DNA from: an uncultured Candidatus Actinomarina sp.
GTDB lineage: Bacteria > Actinomycetota > Acidimicrobiia > Actinomarinales > Actinomarinaceae
NCBI GenBank assembly: GCA_902595195.1
Contig: CACJPC010000007.1
Location: 1-37,531 of the forward strand
Direction of reading: 5' to 3'
Length of the DNA stretch: 37,531 bases
The notes under the pieces are model-generated. The model did not search any database. It was given only the letters and a program-made list of their open reading frames with translations, and was not told the DNA's origin. A program made the position numbers and the translations under genes. This document shows positions 34,384 to 37,531 of this stretch, one piece after another. Each line of letters opens with the position of its first letter. Positions within the stretch are counted from its first letter, which is position 1.

Positions 34384-34568
34384 AACATAAAACTCATAAA
34401 GGAATGTCGAAAAGAGTTCGAGTTAGTGGGACAGGCAAATATATGCGAAGACGCTCTCACAGATCTCATTATAAATTGGCAAAGGGATCAGGAACTTGGT
34501 CTCGTTTAAAAAGAGATGTCGAATCTTCAAAAGGAGATAGTAGAAAAATTAGAAAGTTGTTAGGTTAA
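34380..34568 (+). CDS. rpmI: Ribosomal protein L35 (bL35)
   Basis: This 62-aa, strongly basic protein of the 50S subunit has the L35 pattern Lys-Thr-His-Lys-Gly-x-Ser-Lys-Arg and a Lys-Leu/Arg-rich C-terminus. Its ATG overlaps the infC stop and is preceded by GGAGG at ideal distance, inside infC. The infC-rpmI-rplT order is near universal. Confidence 0.95.
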   Translation: MKHKTHKGMSKRVRVSGTGKYMRRRSHRSHYKLAKGSGTWSRLKRDVESSKGDSRKIRKLLG

Positions 34569-34570
34569 TC

Positions 34571-34930
34571 ATGGTTAGAATTAAAAGATCCGTACATAGT
34601 AAAAAATCTAAAAAGAAAGTTCTTAAAAATGCCAAGGGTTATACGGGTGCAAGAAGTAAAAGATTAAGAGCTGCAAAAGAACAGGTAATGCATGCAGGAG
34701 CTGATGCATTTACCCATCGTAAAGATAAAAAAGCTGATTTTAGAAAATTATGGATATCAAGAATTAATGCAGCAGCAAGACAAAACGGTTTGACTTATTC
34801 AAAGTTCATTAATGGACTAACCAAGGAAGGAATTAAAGTCGACAGAAAAATTCTTGCAGATTTAGCTGTTAATGATCCTAAAGGTTTTTCTAAACTTGTT
34901 GATGTTGCAAAAAAGAATCTAAATGCCTGA
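34571..34930 (+). CDS. rplT: Ribosomal protein L20 (bL20)
   Basis: Early-assembly 23S rRNA-binding protein. The 119-aa protein opens with Met-Val-Arg-Ile-Lys-Arg-Ser-Val and has Ala-Lys-Gly-Tyr and Phe-Arg-Lys-Leu-Trp-Ile-x-Arg-Ile-Asn-Ala-Ala-Ala-Arg. In several bacteria L20 represses its own operon; whether it acts on the leader here is unknown. The tsnR methyltransferase gene that often follows in actinobacteria is absent, and pheS overlaps by 8 nt. Confidence 0.97.
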   Translation: MVRIKRSVHSKKSKKKVLKNAKGYTGARSKRLRAAKEQVMHAGADAFTHRKDKKADFRKLWISRINAAARQNGLTYSKFINGLTKEGIKVDRKILADLAVNDPKGFSKLVDVAKKNLNA

Positions 34931-35915
34931 GTTAAATCTTGATAAGATTTTAGCTTCTTTAGATTTAAGAATTTCAGAAGTCACGTTACCAGATGAATAT
35001 GATCAAATTTCTAAAGATTATTTAGGTAAAGATTCACTCCTAGCTGAAGAACGAAAAAAACTTCCTACCTTATCAAATGAAGATAAGAAAACATATGGAA
35101 AAAAACTTACAGAGTTATCTAAAAAAATAGAATCAAAAATCGCATCTTCTAAAAAACAATTTATATTAGATACCTTTCAAAAAAAAGAGAAAGATGAATT
35201 TACTGATATAACCATTGATTGGAATCGTAATGAAGGATCATACAAACATATACTCTCATCAGTTATGGATGAAGTTGTTAATATATTCTCATCTATTGGA
35301 TATGAAGTAGCTTATGGTCCTGAAGCAGAGACTTCATGGCATAATTTTGATGCTCTAAACACTCCTGACTGGCATCCTGCTAGATACGAATCGGATACAA
35401 TTTATCTTAATTCTGATTTAGAAACACTCTTAAGAACTCAAACAAGCACTGTACAAATAAGACATATGGAGCAAAATGATCCACCTGTTTATATAGTTGC
35501 TCCAGGTAGAGTATTCAGATCTGACCAATTAGATGCAACACATTCTCCAGTTTTTCATCAATTAGAAGGATTGGCTATTGATAAAAATCTTAGTTTTACA
35601 GACTTAAAAGGCACTCTTGAGTATTTTACTAAAGAGTTTTTTGGTGAAAATATTGAAACAAAATTTATTCCTCATTTTTTTCCTTTTACTGAACCATCTG
35701 CTGAAGTATTAGTTAAATGGAATGATGGCTCGTGGCTTGAAATACTTGGTTGCGGCATGGTTGATCCTAATGTTCTTGAGAATGTAGGTTATTCAAAAGA
35801 ATACAAAGGCTTCGCTTGGGGTGTAGGTATTGAACGTTTGGCAATGTTAAGATACAAAATTGATCATATTAAAAATTTCTACGAAAACGATATTAGATTT
35901 CTGGAACAATTCTGA
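34923..35915 (+). CDS. pheS: Phenylalanyl-tRNA synthetase alpha subunit
   Basis: Catalytic subunit of the PheRS heterotetramer. The 330-aa protein has an N-terminal coiled-coil-like region (about 1-85) for tRNA binding. The class II core shows His-Asn-Phe-Asp-Ala-Leu-Asn, Leu-Leu-Arg-Thr-Gln-Thr-Ser and Gly-Arg-Val-Phe-Arg-x-Asp. Phe-Pro-Phe-Thr-Glu-Pro-Ser and the terminal Gly-x-Gly-Ile-Glu-Arg-Leu-Ala-Met-Leu-Arg follow. It joins pheT through TGATG. Confidence 0.98.
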   Translation: MPELNLDKILASLDLRISEVTLPDEYDQISKDYLGKDSLLAEERKKLPTLSNEDKKTYGKKLTELSKKIESKIASSKKQFILDTFQKKEKDEFTDITIDWNRNEGSYKHILSSVMDEVVNIFSSIGYEVAYGPEAETSWHNFDALNTPDWHPARYESDTIYLNSDLETLLRTQTSTVQIRHMEQNDPPVYIVAPGRVFRSDQLDATHSPVFHQLEGLAIDKNLSFTDLKGTLEYFTKEFFGENIETKFIPHFFPFTEPSAEVLVKWNDGSWLEILGCGMVDPNVLENVGYSKEYKGFAWGVGIERLAMLRYKIDHIKNFYENDIRFLEQF

Positions 35916-37531
35916 TGAAATTATTAAGATCATGGTTACAAGACTGGATAGATTTAACAGATATTGATGATACTGACTTATCAACGGCCTTAGAATCATT
36001 AGGTTTCGAAATTGAAGATTACAAATTAATTAATCCGGATTACAAAAATATTATTGTTGGAAAAGTTTTAGAAATATATCCACATCCTAATGCAGATAAA
36101 GTAAGAGTTACAAAAGTTGATGTAGGAAATAAGATCTATGAGATTGTATGTGGAGCATGGAATTTTGAAGAAGGTGCAATTGTTCCTGTAGCCTTGCCTA
36201 ATTCTTATATAAAAGATTCTTTTAAGATCGACAAGCGAGACATTAGAGGAGTAGAGTCGAATGGAATGATCTGTTCCGCTTCAGAATTAAATTTATGGGA
36301 TGAACATGATGGTATTTTAATTTTGGACAAATCATTCAAAATAGGTTCTGATTTATCAAAAACTTATAATTCTACAGACTCATACTGGGAGGTAGGAGTC
36401 ACCCCAAACAGAGGAGATTGCATGTCGTATCTAGGAATTGCTCGTGAATTGTCTACATACTTTAATAAAAAACTAAAAAAGATTGAAAAGCCATTAAATC
36501 CAAAATTGAAACCCGTATTAAAAGTTAATAGTGGAAAGTCAAAACTCTGTTCATCCTATCAATCTATAGAAATTGAAAATATCTCAATTAAAGATTCATC
36601 CTTTCTTATTAAATACAGATTGTCGAATATAGGTGTAAGAATAATAAATAATGTAGTTGATTATACAAATTATGTATTACATGACATTGGTCAGCCCTTG
36701 CACGCTTTTGATAGAGATAAACTGTACGGAACCATATCAGTTAGAAAAGCTAAAGAAGGTGAAAAACTTAAGACTCTTGATGAGCAAATAAGAACTTTAG
36801 ATAATGACGATTTAATTATAACGGATAATAATGAACCGATAGCATTAGCAGGAGTAATGGGTGGTTATGATACAGAAGTAACTAATGAAACACGAAATCT
36901 TCTTATAGAAAGTGCTTACTTTGACAAAGTTTCAATAATGAAAACTTCAAGGAAATTAAATTTAATTTCAGACGCCTCGGTTCGGTTTGAACGCGGTATA
37001 GACAGAAATATACAAGCTTATGGTTTAAAAAGATTTACTAATCTGTATGAATTAGATGAAAATATACAATACAGCGAAATTTCAGATAGCTCTAAACAAA
37101 CTGAAAGTGAAAATTATATTACTTTCGAAACAAGTTTAATAGAATCTATACTTGGTCAAGTTATTGACAATAAATTCATTACATTAACACTTAAATCATT
37201 ATCCATAGAGAGTGAAATCAAAAAAGATACTATAAAGTTTAAACAACCAAGTTGGAGATATGATTTAGAACGACCAATTGACTTAATTGAGGAGTTAGCT
37301 AAACATTATGGATTTAATAATTTTAAATCAACGCTACCAATTGGAAATAATTTAAACCAAGTTGGAAATTATTGGAATGTACGTAAATATTTTATAGATA
37401 AATTAAGTTTAGAAAAATTTAATGAAACCCAATCTTTATCTTTTACTCAAAAAGAATACAATGAATTTTTTGATCCTGATAAAGAAGGAGTCAAAGTTTT
37501 AAACCCTATAGATCAAACCCAAGAGTATTTA
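35915..37531 (+). CDS. pheT: Phenylalanyl-tRNA synthetase beta subunit, 3' end outside window
   Basis: Open from the ATG at 35915 to the window edge, giving 539 residues of an expected 780-800. The opening Met-Lys-Leu-Leu-Arg-Ser-Trp-Leu matches PheT N-termini. A tRNA-binding (EMAP-like) domain with Pro-His-Pro-Asn-Ala-Asp-Lys (about 57-63) comes next. The B3/B4 editing region has Val-Thr-Pro-Asn-Arg-Gly-Asp and Val-Val-Asp-Tyr-Thr-Asn-Tyr. The B5 domain has Pro-Ser-Trp-Arg-Tyr-Asp-Leu, and the start of the catalytic-like core is visible. Cut by the window, with no sign of damage. Confidence 0.96.
   Translation, partial: MKLLRSWLQDWIDLTDIDDTDLSTALESLGFEIEDYKLINPDYKNIIVGKVLEIYPHPNADKVRVTKVDVGNKIYEIVCGAWNFEEGAIVPVALPNSYIKDSFKIDKRDIRGVESNGMICSASELNLWDEHDGILILDKSFKIGSDLSKTYNSTDSYWEVGVTPNRGDCMSYLGIARELSTYFNKKLKKIEKPLNPKLKPVLKVNSGKSKLCSSYQSIEIENISIKDSSFLIKYRLSNIGVRIINNVVDYTNYVLHDIGQPLHAFDRDKLYGTISVRKAKEGEKLKTLDEQIRTLDNDDLIITDNNEPIALAGVMGGYDTEVTNETRNLLIESAYFDKVSIMKTSRKLNLISDASVRFERGIDRNIQAYGLKRFTNLYELDENIQYSEISDSSKQTESENYITFETSLIESILGQVIDNKFITLTLKSLSIESEIKKDTIKFKQPSWRYDLERPIDLIEELAKHYGFNNFKSTLPIGNNLNQVGNYWNVRKYFIDKLSLEKFNETQSLSFTQKEYNEFFDPDKEGVKVLNPIDQTQEYL

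Noticed and set aside
1-37531. CRISPR arrays, tRNA or rRNA genes, insertion sequences, prophage
   Set aside because: I saw no regularly spaced repeats, no transposase or integrase-like proteins, and no tRNA or rRNA sequence in the short intergenic regions.

Overview
The window is a 37.5 kb stretch of a very AT-rich, densely packed bacterial chromosome. Gene content and order are actinobacterial. thrS is followed by pgsA, a PIM-type acyltransferase, a PimA-like glycosyltransferase, pdxS-pdxT and yebC. Further on, gmk-rpoZ-coaBC leads into a helicase-dead PriA, then def-fmt-rpe-rib, and infC-rpmI-rplT-pheS-pheT. The low GC, small proteins and near-absent spacers suggest a streamlined free-living actinobacterium of the marine Candidatus Actinomarina type. 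That assignment is inference from composition and synteny; no 16S rRNA lies in the window.

Layout. (1) Positions 1-2548 are a mixed accessory stretch: a minus-strand gene cut by the window start, a four-helix membrane protein, a hotdog thioesterase, a 54-aa secreted peptide, a cyclophilin lipoprotein and a minus-strand protein with a possible winged helix. (2) Positions 2549-33752 hold 35 plus-strand genes, thrS to ribH, with no spacer above 21 nt and mostly overlapping ends. They cover phosphatidylinositol/PIM lipid synthesis, PLP synthesis, a small PD-(D/E)XK nuclease where actinobacteria usually have ruvCAB, queuosine tRNA modification, SecDF-YajC, stringent response, three tRNA synthetases, peptidoglycan chain termination, EF-P, NusB, a probable divergent mIHF nucleoid protein, GMP kinase, RNA polymerase omega, CoA synthesis, a degenerate PriA, N-formyl-Met handling, and riboflavin synthesis. 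(3) Positions 33753-37531 are the infC-rpmI-rplT-pheS-pheT operon with its own promoter, a leader with a terminator-like hairpin and a five-codon ORF, and an apparent AUA start for infC; pheT runs off the window.

Regulation. Each gene preceded by a spacer of 15 nt or more, or at a divergent junction, has a TANNNT hexamer ending 6-7 nt before its ATG. This fits leaderless transcription and would divide the long gene run into thrS, pdxS, nuclease and rel transcription units. infC is different: it has a leader and a strong Shine-Dalgarno.

Most noteworthy: the Hjc-like nuclease in the ruvCAB position, the ATPase-less PriA remnant, the divergent mIHF candidate, the infC leader and start codon, and an Rpe homologue that has lost one metal-ligand histidine. 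I see no tRNA, rRNA, CRISPR array, insertion sequence or prophage gene.
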